From positions 1-29,069 of IMG/VR virus record IMGVR_UViG_3300030109_002113: a stretch of DNA of 29,069 nucleotides. One strand, 5' to 3'. Shown in pieces: positions 23,079-29,069 of the stretch. The position numbers and the translations under genes were made by a program. Source of the DNA: a virus. The first letter of the stretch is position 1. Each line of letters starts with the position of its first letter. The notes under the pieces are model-generated. The model had not been told where the DNA came from and did not search any database. It saw only the letters and a program-made list of their open reading frames with translations.

Positions 23079-24687
23079 CGCTTTGTAACACTTTAGCCAT
23101 TGGAGCAGCTGAACCCATAGCCTCGCTGATCTGGGTTACCTCTGCCATTTCCTGTGCTTGCTGTTGCTGCATCGCTTGATTTTCACGATCCTCGGCAACT
23201 TGACCCTCACCCTTTGTAACCGTTGCAGGGATTGCGAGTGTTTTCAGTATATGACGAATTAAACCGTCAAAGTCGAAATGATCGAAAATCCCTGCATTGA
23301 TTGATGCCAATGGCGAAAGCAGCTCGAACATCTGCATAACAGACTGTATATCCGATTGACGCTGGGCTTTGGCTAATGGACTGACATATTCAACATCAAC
23401 ATCCCCGCCTTCAAGCATCATAGGGGGCTCGGCAAATTGGTTGTTACGCCCTAAAATGTTATAAACCCGATTTGTCATTGGATTAAGCAGCTCGGCTGTT
23501 AACCTACCCAGAACAGGCCCGAGAATACGCATTTTTTCTTCTGTAAGCTGGATCACCTCTGTAGCTGTTTTCTGTGGGCCTTGACCCATCAACAGCTGAT
23601 CAACGTAGTAACACGAACGAATATGATTTCGCCTCTGCTCCTCTATATTCAGCCCTAATGGATTTTGCGCACCAATCTGTAACGGCTCGATGCGATCCCG
23701 CGTTCCGGCTCGGTAAAAATTTAGGCCGGATGGTTTGGTGCGAACTGGCAGCATAAAGCCATCGTCAGGAACCATCAGCGGGGGATCCACCTGCTTTTGC
23801 GCAGCCTTGATCGTTGTCTCGCTCATGGCGTTCAGCATTTTGACATCCGGCAGCGCAACCATCGAAACGCTTCGCCCATAATTTTGCTCATGGCTTGCTT
23901 TAAAAAATCTGGGACACACATAAGGAAATTCGTCAAACCCGCTTTCCCTCAAAAGTGTTTTTGAGTCGGGATCGACATAGCACGATTTAAATGGCTTGTT
24001 CATGCTGTCTTTTTTGCCATAAGCGATCATATTGGCATCGCGGGGCATGACTACATGGACAATTTCAACTTCCTTATAAGGATCTTTTGATAACTCTCCT
24101 AAACGTTTTTCACTTAATTTATCGTTGCCAAATTTTTTCGCCATTGCGCGCAGCGACATTTTAAATTTGCGAAAAACCGTGTCCACCCGCCCCCACTCGT
24201 CCTCAGACAAAAAGCATTCGGAAATATGTCGAGTGCTAAAACGTATATCACCTTCAACATCCTCTATTAACATCACGCCTGTACCAAACGTAACCAGATC
24301 ATGGTACAGCTCGTGAATTTGTTCTGCAAAGTTCGAGCGCTGGTACGCCTTGTACATAACCTCGACTTGACCCTCGAGGTACTCCTTGGCCTCATCGTCA
24401 ACATTTAATTGATCGTTGCGATATTGCAGGTCAAACCATTTCGAGCTCGGATTGGTCAGCATGCCATGCAAGCTTGCCGACAACAACTCGGCAGCATGTA
24501 TGGCTGTCGCGTCATAGATTTTTTCCATGCGCTTATCGCCAGCGGTACGGCTCAACGTAACGTCAGCTTTACGCGGAATAATATAATCGCCAATTTCTTG
24601 CCAGTGGTTCTCCCACGTTTTGCGCTGCTGCTCGAGCTGTTGCAGCTGTTTTAGCAACGCAACGGCTTGCTCGTCTGGTTCTGTCAT
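23071..24687 (-). CDS. Portal protein, T7 gp8-type head-tail connector
   Basis: The 538-aa protein matches the head-tail connector family in length (T7 gp8 is 536 aa) and in motifs: QQRKTWENHWQEIGDYIIPRKA near the N-terminus, DATAIHAAELLSASLHGMLTNPSSKWFDL, and FGTGVMLIEDVEGDIRFSTRHISECFLSEDEWG. Further conserved stretches are KASHEQNYGRSVSMVALPDVKMLN and QKTATEVIQLTEEKMRILGPVLGRLTAELL. It forms the dodecameric ring through which DNA is packaged and ejected. The C-terminus is Gln-rich (AMQQQQAQEMAE). I prefer the ATG at 24687 (AGG 6 bases upstream) to a TTG two codons earlier. Confidence 0.93.
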   Translation of the reverse strand: MTEPDEQAVALLKQLQQLEQQRKTWENHWQEIGDYIIPRKADVTLSRTAGDKRMEKIYDATAIHAAELLSASLHGMLTNPSSKWFDLQYRNDQLNVDDEAKEYLEGQVEVMYKAYQRSNFAEQIHELYHDLVTFGTGVMLIEDVEGDIRFSTRHISECFLSEDEWGRVDTVFRKFKMSLRAMAKKFGNDKLSEKRLGELSKDPYKEVEIVHVVMPRDANMIAYGKKDSMNKPFKSCYVDPDSKTLLRESGFDEFPYVCPRFFKASHEQNYGRSVSMVALPDVKMLNAMSETTIKAAQKQVDPPLMVPDDGFMLPVRTKPSGLNFYRAGTRDRIEPLQIGAQNPLGLNIEEQRRNHIRSCYYVDQLLMGQGPQKTATEVIQLTEEKMRILGPVLGRLTAELLNPMTNRVYNILGRNNQFAEPPMMLEGGDVDVEYVSPLAKAQRQSDIQSVMQMFELLSPLASINAGIFDHFDFDGLIRHILKTLAIPATVTKGEGQVAEDRENQAMQQQQAQEMAEVTQISEAMGSAAPMAKVLQSDG

Positions 24688-24698
24688 ATTCAACCTAT

Positions 24699-24818
24699 CT
24701 ATTTATTTTTTTTTATTTTTGGCGGTTTTCTTTTTATGTTTGGCATTTTACGCATAGGGGTTGCTTTTTTTGACGGCCGTCCAATTTTAGAACCGTATGT
24801 ACCTTTTCCAGAAGGCAT
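24699..24818 (-). CDS. Tiny basic protein with GKGTYGSKIGRP motif
   Basis: This 39-aa, very basic protein opens MPSGKGTYGSKIGRPSKKAT and ends in a Lys-rich tail. The MPxGKGTYGSKxGRPxKK opening is one I recall from tiny proteins near portal genes of many phages; the function is unknown, and a DNA-binding virion component is possible. The ATG lies 2 bases after the stop of the previous gene, with AGGG 8 bases upstream. The next gene, the portal, follows after 11 bases. Confidence 0.68.
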   Translation of the reverse strand: MPSGKGTYGSKIGRPSKKATPMRKMPNIKRKPPKIKKNK

Positions 24819-24820
24819 AG

Positions 24821-25051
24821 CTATTGCCCTAACAAACTTTTTTGCGCTGTTGGCTCTTGACCCATAACCGTAGAAGGAATCCTTTGCCGATACGCGCCCC
24901 GCCTGATTTTCTTTTTAGCAGCTGCTTTATCTCCGCTTTTATCGCCAACATTAACGACAGCGCTGGGCCGGACAGCTGGTTTAGGCTGAACAGGCGTTGG
25001 CGGGGGCTCGGGTGAACCGCCACCTAAAACAGATGATACAACACTTCCCAT
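24821..25051 (-). CDS. Small proline-rich protein with C-terminal SLLG motif
   Basis: This 76-aa protein starts MGSVVSSVLGGGSPEPPPTP, with a proline-rich linker to about residue 35, a basic helix (DKAAAKKKIRRGAYRQR), and a C-terminal STVMGQEPTAQKSLLGQ. The end resembles that of the preceding gene (25054-25281), suggesting paralogy. The layout recalls T7 gp7.3 (99 aa, low-complexity, basic C-terminus), a tail-associated virion protein, but this is an analogy only. AGGAG lies 8 bases before the ATG. Confidence 0.6.
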   Translation of the reverse strand: MGSVVSSVLGGGSPEPPPTPVQPKPAVRPSAVVNVGDKSGDKAAAKKKIRRGAYRQRIPSTVMGQEPTAQKSLLGQ

Positions 25052-25053
25052 TT

Positions 25054-25281
25054 TTATGTCTCCTTTGCTCCACCAAGCAGAGACATTGGGGATGTCTCAG
25101 GCTCAGCTGTTAATCCTTGCGAACCCGACATAATTGTCGAGCTGCTTCCCTTACGTCTTTTAATCTGGTTTCTCAAATCATCCTCAACCCGCGTGTCTGG
25201 CGCTTCAATTGGCGCAGGGGGCGGTACAGGCGGGATAGGGGGCATAGCCGGTGTCGCTGGCTTTGGAAATAAAAAACTCAT
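25054..25281 (-). CDS. Small proline-rich protein with STIM...SLLGG motif
   Basis: This 75-aa protein begins MSFLFPKPATPAMPPIPPVP, then has an acidic helix (RVEDDLRNQIKRRKG) and an SSSTIMSGSQGLTAEPE...SLLGG tail. Similar MSFLFPKP... proteins with an RxSTIxxGxxG motif lie beside the terminase in many podoviruses; they may be virion or tail-assembly proteins, with no proven role that I know of. The start overlaps the TerL stop as ATGA. Confidence 0.66.
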   Translation of the reverse strand: MSFLFPKPATPAMPPIPPVPPPAPIEAPDTRVEDDLRNQIKRRKGSSSTIMSGSQGLTAEPETSPMSLLGGAKET

Positions 25282-26621
25282 GGGTGCGCCTCAAATGGGT
25301 TATATTGGTTATCTGCAAAAATTTGCGGTGGCGTTTTATCATTGCGCATTTCAGTTATTGCGGTAGCCATGTAACGGCATGCGTCACTGGAATGGCTTGA
25401 GAAATCATGGACAGGACGGTTCTTAAACACCCGCGCTTTTTCATCATAAGCACGATGATAATGCTTTAAATTTGCCAACAGCTGCTTGCATTTTACGCGA
25501 TCAAATACACACCTCGGCAACATCATCTTACAAGCATGGATGCCATCCTCTATCGGTATCCTCGGAACAATACGAAACCGTATGCCCTGTTCCGCAGCTG
25601 CATCCAAGCGCGTTATGCCATTGCCAAATTCTGTAACCGTTAAGTCATGCGGGCCATAATGCGCGCCAAAATTATATTCAGTTTCTTCCAGCAAGCGCCT
25701 GTAATGCGGTAAAGCATGGCCCCGATCCTCGATATGATCGATAACACGAATTTCCCCGCCTCTGCCAATTTGAGCCATAATGATGGACGTATAATCATGG
25801 ACACCGATATCCCAGTAAGTGTTAACTAATTGATGCGGATCATGCGGAACCTCGGTGATTTTTCCTTCATCCTCGAGTTTTCCAATCTCTTTTCCATATA
25901 TCGACCCGCTAACAGAGCTGCTCCAGCTGCACAGAAACTCCTGATTGTACTGTTCCTCAGTCATAGATGCCTTCGCAGCATCCAATTCTTCCTGATCAAG
26001 CACGTTTGTCTCGTCAGCCCTGTACATATGACGGTTCCAACCGCTCGTTGTCGCTGCCTGTTCCCATAAATCGTAGAAATAGTTCATTGTGCCATAGGGC
26101 GTACCGATAAACACGCAGCTGCCCTTTCTGTCAGATAAGGCGGGTCTTATAACCTCGGGGAACAAACTAGCCGGACACTGCGCTACCTCGTCAATCGCGC
26201 AAAAATCGAGGTAAATTCCTCTGAGGCTCGAGGGGTTTTCAGCTCCAAGCAGCGTTATTCTTGAACCATTAGGCAAATCACAGCGTAATTCTGTCTCATG
26301 CCAGCGGGTATTGGGTATTTTTGCGGTAAATGTTTTTAAATAATCCCATGCTATGTTCTTCGACTGCTTATAGCTGGGCGATATGTAGGCTCCGCGCCAT
26401 TTTGGTCTGTAGTTTGGTTTATTTTTATCTTTTGTATTTGCCATTAACGCTGCGCGCAGAAGGTGGTTTATGATGCAAAATGATTTGCCAAAACGTCTAT
26501 GAATAGCAAAAACGTTAAATCTGTACTGATCGAGCATTTTATGGAGCTCGAGCTGTAAAGGCCGAGGCACATAAGGTATTTCGATTACTGTCGTTTTGTT
26601 GTTTGTCTTAGAGACAGACAC
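25278..26621 (-). CDS. terL: Terminase large subunit
   Basis: This 447-aa DNA-packaging motor has Walker A HRRFGKS (residues 41-47), Walker B YLDFCAIDE (137-145) and the coupling motif GTP (173-175) in its ATPase half. The RNase H-like nuclease half has D271 in YWDIGVHD and D413 in HSSDACRY as likely metal ligands, with an acidic residue near 325-331 as the third. It is smaller than T7 gp19 (586 aa) and resembles other phage TerL groups that start near VPRPLQ. A GTG at 26621 is the only reasonable start, because an in-frame TGA lies just upstream; GAGG stands 4 bases before it. The gene lies after the small subunit across a 250-bp gap and before small virion proteins. Confidence 0.94.
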   Translation of the reverse strand: MSVSKTNNKTTVIEIPYVPRPLQLELHKMLDQYRFNVFAIHRRFGKSFCIINHLLRAALMANTKDKNKPNYRPKWRGAYISPSYKQSKNIAWDYLKTFTAKIPNTRWHETELRCDLPNGSRITLLGAENPSSLRGIYLDFCAIDEVAQCPASLFPEVIRPALSDRKGSCVFIGTPYGTMNYFYDLWEQAATTSGWNRHMYRADETNVLDQEELDAAKASMTEEQYNQEFLCSWSSSVSGSIYGKEIGKLEDEGKITEVPHDPHQLVNTYWDIGVHDYTSIIMAQIGRGGEIRVIDHIEDRGHALPHYRRLLEETEYNFGAHYGPHDLTVTEFGNGITRLDAAAEQGIRFRIVPRIPIEDGIHACKMMLPRCVFDRVKCKQLLANLKHYHRAYDEKARVFKNRPVHDFSSHSSDACRYMATAITEMRNDKTPPQIFADNQYNPFEAHP

Positions 26622-26673
26622 AGCGCCTCACTTTCTGACCCATTATACGTCTACGTCACTGCGCCCCAATCAA

Positions 26674-26689
26674 GGGGGGGTGGGGGGGG
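26674..26689. repeat. G7-T-G8 homopolymer tract upstream of terL
   Basis: The + strand reads seven G, one T and eight G, 53 bases upstream of the terL start; the mRNA strand is C8-A-C7. No other run like it is visible in the window. It lies in the only sizable gap of the packaging module. It could affect terL translation, mark a packaging site or vary in length; none of these is shown. Confidence 0.8.
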
Positions 26690-26725
26690 TCTTTTATTGA
26701 AAATACACCCCTATCGGTCTGAGGA

Positions 26726-26742
26726 TTAGGTTTGTAACCTAA
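26726..26742. repeat. Perfect 7-bp hairpin resembling a tRNA anticodon arm
   Basis: The + strand arms TTAGGTT and AACCTAA enclose TGT. Read as an anticodon arm, the loop TTTGTAA has T33, anticodon TGT (Thr) and A37, and is followed by AAGGTC, like a variable loop. No acceptor, D or T arm fits, so it is not a tRNA. It could be an attachment-site core or just an operator-like palindrome. Confidence 0.5.
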
Positions 26743-26871
26743 AGGTCAATCCAATTAAATCAATAACTTACCTACCAACGTTCGCAGAATATTCGCAATG
26801 TTTATAAATGTTCTTGCTTTGTTTTTATTTCTTCGCGCGCGAGCTGTGACAATGCCTGTCATCATCACAGG

Positions 26872-27321
26872 TTATTCGGTTAGCTCTTCAGCTTCAATCA
26901 ATGGAATAGTTTCTTGCAATGTATTACCACCCCAGCGAATAACAATCTCACCAGCTCCACTATCAACAGTGTCTTCTCTGCGATCACGCAATCCTAATGG
27001 CTGTAACTGTCGAACTAACTTGTCCTTATAGTCAGCCTCGAGCCTTCGCCTTCCAACTTCAGCCATTGCTAACTTAGGATCATTAGGCAATGGAGCTGTA
27101 ACTAGATCAACAATTTGATCACGCAACAATTCAGCTTGGAGAGCTCGAGCCTTTCGATATTCATAGTAAGCATCGTCACTGTCTTGAACGTAACGCAAAA
27201 CAGTTCGATAACTTGGTAAGTGATCTGAGTAATCACAAATCTTAGTTAAACTCTCACCATCCGCTAACCGTTTCAAAATTTCTTGAAACTGTGATTTATT
27301 AAGACGCGGTTTCTTAGCCAT
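26872..27321 (-). CDS. terS: Terminase small subunit
   Basis: This 149-aa protein has an N-terminal helix-turn-helix (about residues 10-45: EILKRLADGESLTKICDY...SYRTVLRYV). A helical part follows with EYRKARALQAELLRDQI and DPKLAMAEVGRRRLEADYKDKL, the pattern of small-terminase-like proteins with LxxGxSLxxIC and late RxxWxA/RRLEA motifs. It should recognise viral DNA and load the large subunit, whose gene follows. The tail VIRWGGN...EELTE is typical of the TerL-contacting end. The ATG overlaps the previous stop by one base (TAATG). Confidence 0.82.
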   Translation of the reverse strand: MAKKPRLNKSQFQEILKRLADGESLTKICDYSDHLPSYRTVLRYVQDSDDAYYEYRKARALQAELLRDQIVDLVTAPLPNDPKLAMAEVGRRRLEADYKDKLVRQLQPLGLRDRREDTVDSGAGEIVIRWGGNTLQETIPLIEAEELTE

Positions 27322-27458
27322 TATTTCTTAGGCTTCTTTTTTGGAAAACCAGCTTTCATCGCACTGTAAGATTTTGCAGAGATGGTTGATTTGCTCTTTG
27401 GACGCGATGTTCCAGATGCTTTGCGTTTATTAATATTATAATATAAACCTTTAGGCAT
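27321..27458 (-). CDS. Small basic phage protein (MPKGLYxNI)
   Basis: This 45-aa ORF opens MPKGLYYNINKRKASGTSRP and ends in a Lys/Pro-rich tail. MPKGLYxNIxxKxxRxxxGS proteins are frequent in tailed phages, in this kind of position, with no known function; the strong positive charge suggests DNA or RNA contact. The ATG at 27458 has GAGG 8 bases upstream, and the stop shares one base with the small terminase start. It is the first gene after the terminator at 27470-27513. Confidence 0.72.
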   Translation of the reverse strand: MPKGLYYNINKRKASGTSRPKSKSTISAKSYSAMKAGFPKKKPKK

Positions 27459-27469
27459 AACGATTCCTC

Positions 27470-27513
27470 AAAAAAAATGAGCCCGCTGGGAAATGAAAAA
27501 AACCAACGCGCTC
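27470..27513 (-). terminator. Terminator-like hairpin between early and packaging genes
   Basis: On the minus strand GAGC then CGTTGG pair with CCAGCG then GCTC (one G-G mismatch and one G-T pair) around a T-rich loop of 12 bases, followed by eight T. It lies 50 bases after the DUF6362 stop and 12 bases before the next ATG. Its loop differs from the other terminators. Confidence 0.68.
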
Positions 27514-27562
27514 ACACAAATATGCAACTTTAAAAAATTCTACGCTTATTTCGCACGGTTCG

Positions 27563-28003
27563 TCAACGTAAGCTTTTATTACATTTATACCACAGCTCCA
27601 ACACAGCTCGATCAAACCTTCTTTTAACTGTCTCGGGGTGCATATTCATTAGCCGACCAATTTTCTTCCACGCAACACCACGTTGTCTCCGCGCAGCTGA
27701 ATGCACAGATGCCCAAAGCAATTTTCGGTCTGACACCTCGAGCAACATGCCAACATCCAACGCCATATCATAACGCGAGATCTCACGAGGCGTAGCTTTT
27801 GGTAACCTCGTTTCTGTTTCATTGTAACCAAAACTTAAATTAGGATCAGGTGCATAATCGGGCCAGCAACTCTTGACACTTAACCGCCTAACACTCGGCA
27901 ACTTTTTTTCTGTCTCAGCTGCCTCAAAAAACAATCCGGCTAACCCTGCAACATCTCGAACCTCATCGATAATATCCCTTGCTCGATCCTGTTTTAACCC
28001 CAT
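27563..28003 (-). CDS. DUF6362-like helix-turn-helix protein
   Basis: The 146-aa protein has an N-terminal helix (IIDEVRDVAGLAGLFFEAAE), a central RRLSVKSCWPDYAPDP segment, and EISRYDMALDVGMLLEVSDRKLLWASVHSAARRQRG. A C-terminal HTH (about residues 111-132, VAWKKIGRLMNMHPETVKRR) leads into AVLELWYK. The combination of S-WP, then RxxxALxxxxxL, then W-KIGR-x8-TVxRR is what I know of DUF6362. The HTH suggests DNA binding, perhaps in replication or late-gene control. The ATG abuts the methyltransferase stop. A hairpin terminator follows, making this the last gene of the upstream operon. Confidence 0.72.
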   Translation of the reverse strand: MGLKQDRARDIIDEVRDVAGLAGLFFEAAETEKKLPSVRRLSVKSCWPDYAPDPNLSFGYNETETRLPKATPREISRYDMALDVGMLLEVSDRKLLWASVHSAARRQRGVAWKKIGRLMNMHPETVKRRFDRAVLELWYKCNKSLR

Positions 28004-28630
28004 TTACGCAAAACCCCCAATTCGGTGCAGTTTCGTTAGACCCGCGCACCGAATGTCTATAGACAATTCGGTGCTTTCGGTGCTAACTGCCCGATCACCG
28101 TTGAGCACCGAAACGGTGCTTTCGGTGCTTTCGGTGCTACGAGAAAAGAACAAAGTTTGAGCTGGTTTTTGTGCGTCAAATAACAACCATGCGCAGTTTT
28201 CAAACCCTGCTTTTTTGTTTCCCATCCATGACACGCGCCCGACTGAAACAACCTTTATGCAATAACGCATGTGTTTTGCCATGCGTTTATTATGGATAAC
28301 ATCAGCATTCAGTAAGAGCCATGTCGGTGCAAGCTGCGATAACTGCGCAATTAAAGGGCTCAGAATATTAAAAGACCAAGGGGGATTGGTTATAAAGTAA
28401 TCCGCTTGCGTATCTGTAATATCGAGCGCGTCTTGGCCTGTGATAATATCGCCCTTTTTAATACAAATGTGTCCCGCGCTTCCTAAGTGCCAAATAAGAT
28501 CATCCTCTCCACAGCAGGGCTCTTCGTAGCGTACACTGTCTGGGAGATGGTTCAGTAAAGGAATAACCGCCTTGTAAGGCGTTGGATAAAAATCTTTTTC
28601 AATCCTTGGAAAACTACTGCGCTTACCCAT
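28004..28630 (-). CDS. Adenine-methyltransferase-like protein with repeat-encoded tail
   Basis: This 208-aa protein resembles small class I SAM-dependent (N6-adenine type) methyltransferases of phages and prophages: DFYPTPYKAVIPLL (13-26), EPCCGEDDL (37-45) as motif I, the catalytic NPPW (82-85), APTWLLLNADVIHNKRM, VVSVGRVSWMG and ENCAWLLFDAQ (145-154). In relatives motif I usually reads EPCxGDGxL; here the second glycine is Asp and the first Asp is Glu, so cofactor binding may be weakened. After residue ~160 the conserved fold ends and the tail contains STESTEST and STEST, encoded by the repeats at 28021-28137. I chose the ATG at 28630, which overlaps the RepA-like stop by 8 bases; a longer start inside that gene is unlikely. 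Confidence 0.82.
   Translation of the reverse strand: MGKRSSFPRIEKDFYPTPYKAVIPLLNHLPDSVRYEEPCCGEDDLIWHLGSAGHICIKKGDIITGQDALDITDTQADYFITNPPWSFNILSPLIAQLSQLAPTWLLLNADVIHNKRMAKHMRYCIKVVSVGRVSWMGNKKAGFENCAWLLFDAQKPAQTLFFSRSTESTESTVSVLNGDRAVSTESTELSIDIRCAGLTKLHRIGGFA
28021..28137. repeat. GCACCGAA/TTCGGTGC repeat cluster with two palindromes
   Basis: Seven copies of TTCGGTGC lie in 117 bp: five forward (28021, 28067, 28076, 28121, 28130) and two reverse (28046, 28105). The spacing of 9 in the 28067/28076 and 28121/28130 pairs gives tandem units. Positions 28046-28074 form a near-perfect 29-bp palindrome with one unpaired A; its centre GTCTATAGAC is itself palindromic. Positions 28104-28120 form a perfect 7-bp hairpin with loop AAA. 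It is read as the C-terminus of the methyltransferase gene. It may be an iteron/origin, an operator or a transcript hairpin. Confidence 0.9.
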
Positions 28631-29069
28631 TGGGAACCAGCCATAAAAATTCGTTCTCGAGCCCCATAAATTCATCTGCGACAAGTGAGCTGATCGCATC
28701 ATTAAACCGCGATCTTTTGTGTCGCGCATCACAGCTAATCTTGCCCTTTGACAGCTCGAAAAATTTATCAATCGGTAATCCCTTGCATGTTATCGGCAAA
28801 CCCAGCCTGTTGTCTTGAAGATCACCGCCAGCTCCAAGGTTAATCATCGCCTTTAATAATATCTTTTGATTAGCGCCTCGAGGCTTGCGCTTTTTTCGGT
28901 CTGACTCAGCCTTGTCTGCTTCTACGACTACGCAGCTGGTAATTGTTTTCCCGCGCTGGTTTGTGCCGATTTCTACAACTTTTAATTTAAACGCAAACTC
29001 GCCAGATATCTCCATCTCACGCTGCTTTGTCACTGTGGCAACGCTGACATCACCGCCTTTCTTAATCTC
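28623..29069 (-). CDS. RepA-like AAA ATPase / helicase, C-terminal part only
   Basis: The reading frame is open to the right edge of the window, and the visible 148 residues are the C-terminus of a larger protein. They include VTKQREMEISGEFAFKLKVVEIG, then TSCVVVEADKAESDRKKRKPRG and a winged-helix-like end (LPIDKFFEL, KRSRFNDAISSLVADEFMGLENEFLWL). VxKQRdxExxxxFxFxLxVVxlGxxxxGxxxTSCVV is the tail I associate with RepA-like (AAA_25-type) replicative ATPases of phages and prophages, whose Walker motifs would lie upstream. A GTG inside this stretch (29033) is not a likely start, because family homology continues before it. The stop overlaps the methyltransferase start. Confidence 0.72.
   Translation of the reverse strand, partial: EIKKGGDVSVATVTKQREMEISGEFAFKLKVVEIGTNQRGKTITSCVVVEADKAESDRKKRKPRGANQKILLKAMINLGAGGDLQDNRLGLPITCKGLPIDKFFELSKGKISCDARHKRSRFNDAISSLVADEFMGLENEFLWLVPNG

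Noticed and set aside
26700-26790. A complete tRNA-Thr gene
   Set aside because: Only an anticodon-arm-like hairpin is present; no acceptor stem, D arm or GTTC T-loop can be drawn around it.
28021-28137. CRISPR array
   Set aside because: The units are only 8-9 bp, occur in both orientations and have no regular spacers, so an iteron or operator-like cluster is a better description.
28004-28771. 255-aa version of the methyltransferase starting inside the RepA-like gene
   Set aside because: The extra 47 residues show no family similarity, and an ATG at 28630 overlaps the upstream stop in the style of the neighbours.

Overview
The window is the late (virion and lysis) half of a tailed-phage genome, plus the end of its replication region. 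Every gene I can support lies on the minus strand, so the biology reads from position 29069 down to 1. The gene set and order match a short-tailed phage with T7-type virion architecture: a gp8-like portal, scaffold, capsid, gp11-like adaptor, gp12-like nozzle, gp13/14/15-like internal proteins, very large ejection proteins, and a fibre with a T7-type N-terminal domain. The terminase lies upstream of the portal rather than at the end of the genome as in T7, and no phage RNA polymerase is visible here. The RepA-like ATPase / methyltransferase / DUF6362 trio and the GTA-type 3TM holin are common in alphaproteobacterial phages and prophages. Together with moderately AT-rich DNA and marine-type tail modules, this suggests a phage of a marine alphaproteobacterium. 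The host is an inference.

Layout in reading order. (1) 29069-27563: the C-terminus of a RepA-like AAA ATPase, an adenine-methyltransferase-like protein whose C-terminal codons are built on a GCACCGAA repeat cluster, and a DUF6362-like HTH protein, ending in a terminator-like hairpin at 27470-27513. (2) 27458-24699: a tiny basic protein, the small terminase subunit, a 250-bp gap with a G7-T-G8 tract and a tRNA-anticodon-arm-like hairpin, the large terminase subunit and three very small virion-type proteins. (3) 24687-20538: portal, Bbp19-like protein, scaffold, major capsid protein and a capsid-associated protein, closed by a hairpin terminator at 20512-20531, where T7 has Tphi. (4) 20491-11109: adaptor, nozzle, GNAT-like gp13, gp14-like and gp15-like proteins, a 1082-aa ejection protein and a small overlapping gene, closed by a classic terminator at 11057-11083. 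(5) 11047-3124: a second giant ejection-type protein, the T7-type tail fibre, and a 1025-aa LamG/SPRY-type receptor-binding protein. (6) 3124-77: a dense run of very small membrane, coiled-coil and lipoprotein genes, the 3TM holin, a GH24 endolysin and an overlapping zinc-ribbon gene. The window appears to start inside the loop of another terminator.

The genes are tightly coupled. Many junctions are 1-base (TAATG or TGATG) or 4-base (ATGA) overlaps, and strong Shine-Dalgarno sequences mark the capsid, scaffold and a few overlapping genes. Most of the novelty is in the lysis island, which includes an overlooked 54-aa lipoprotein and a 28-aa membrane peptide, in the repeat cluster at 28021-28137, in the terminators that share one loop sequence, and in an apparent excess of the palindromes CTCGAG and CAGCTG across the whole window. 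Counts and motif positions were read by eye and no database was searched.
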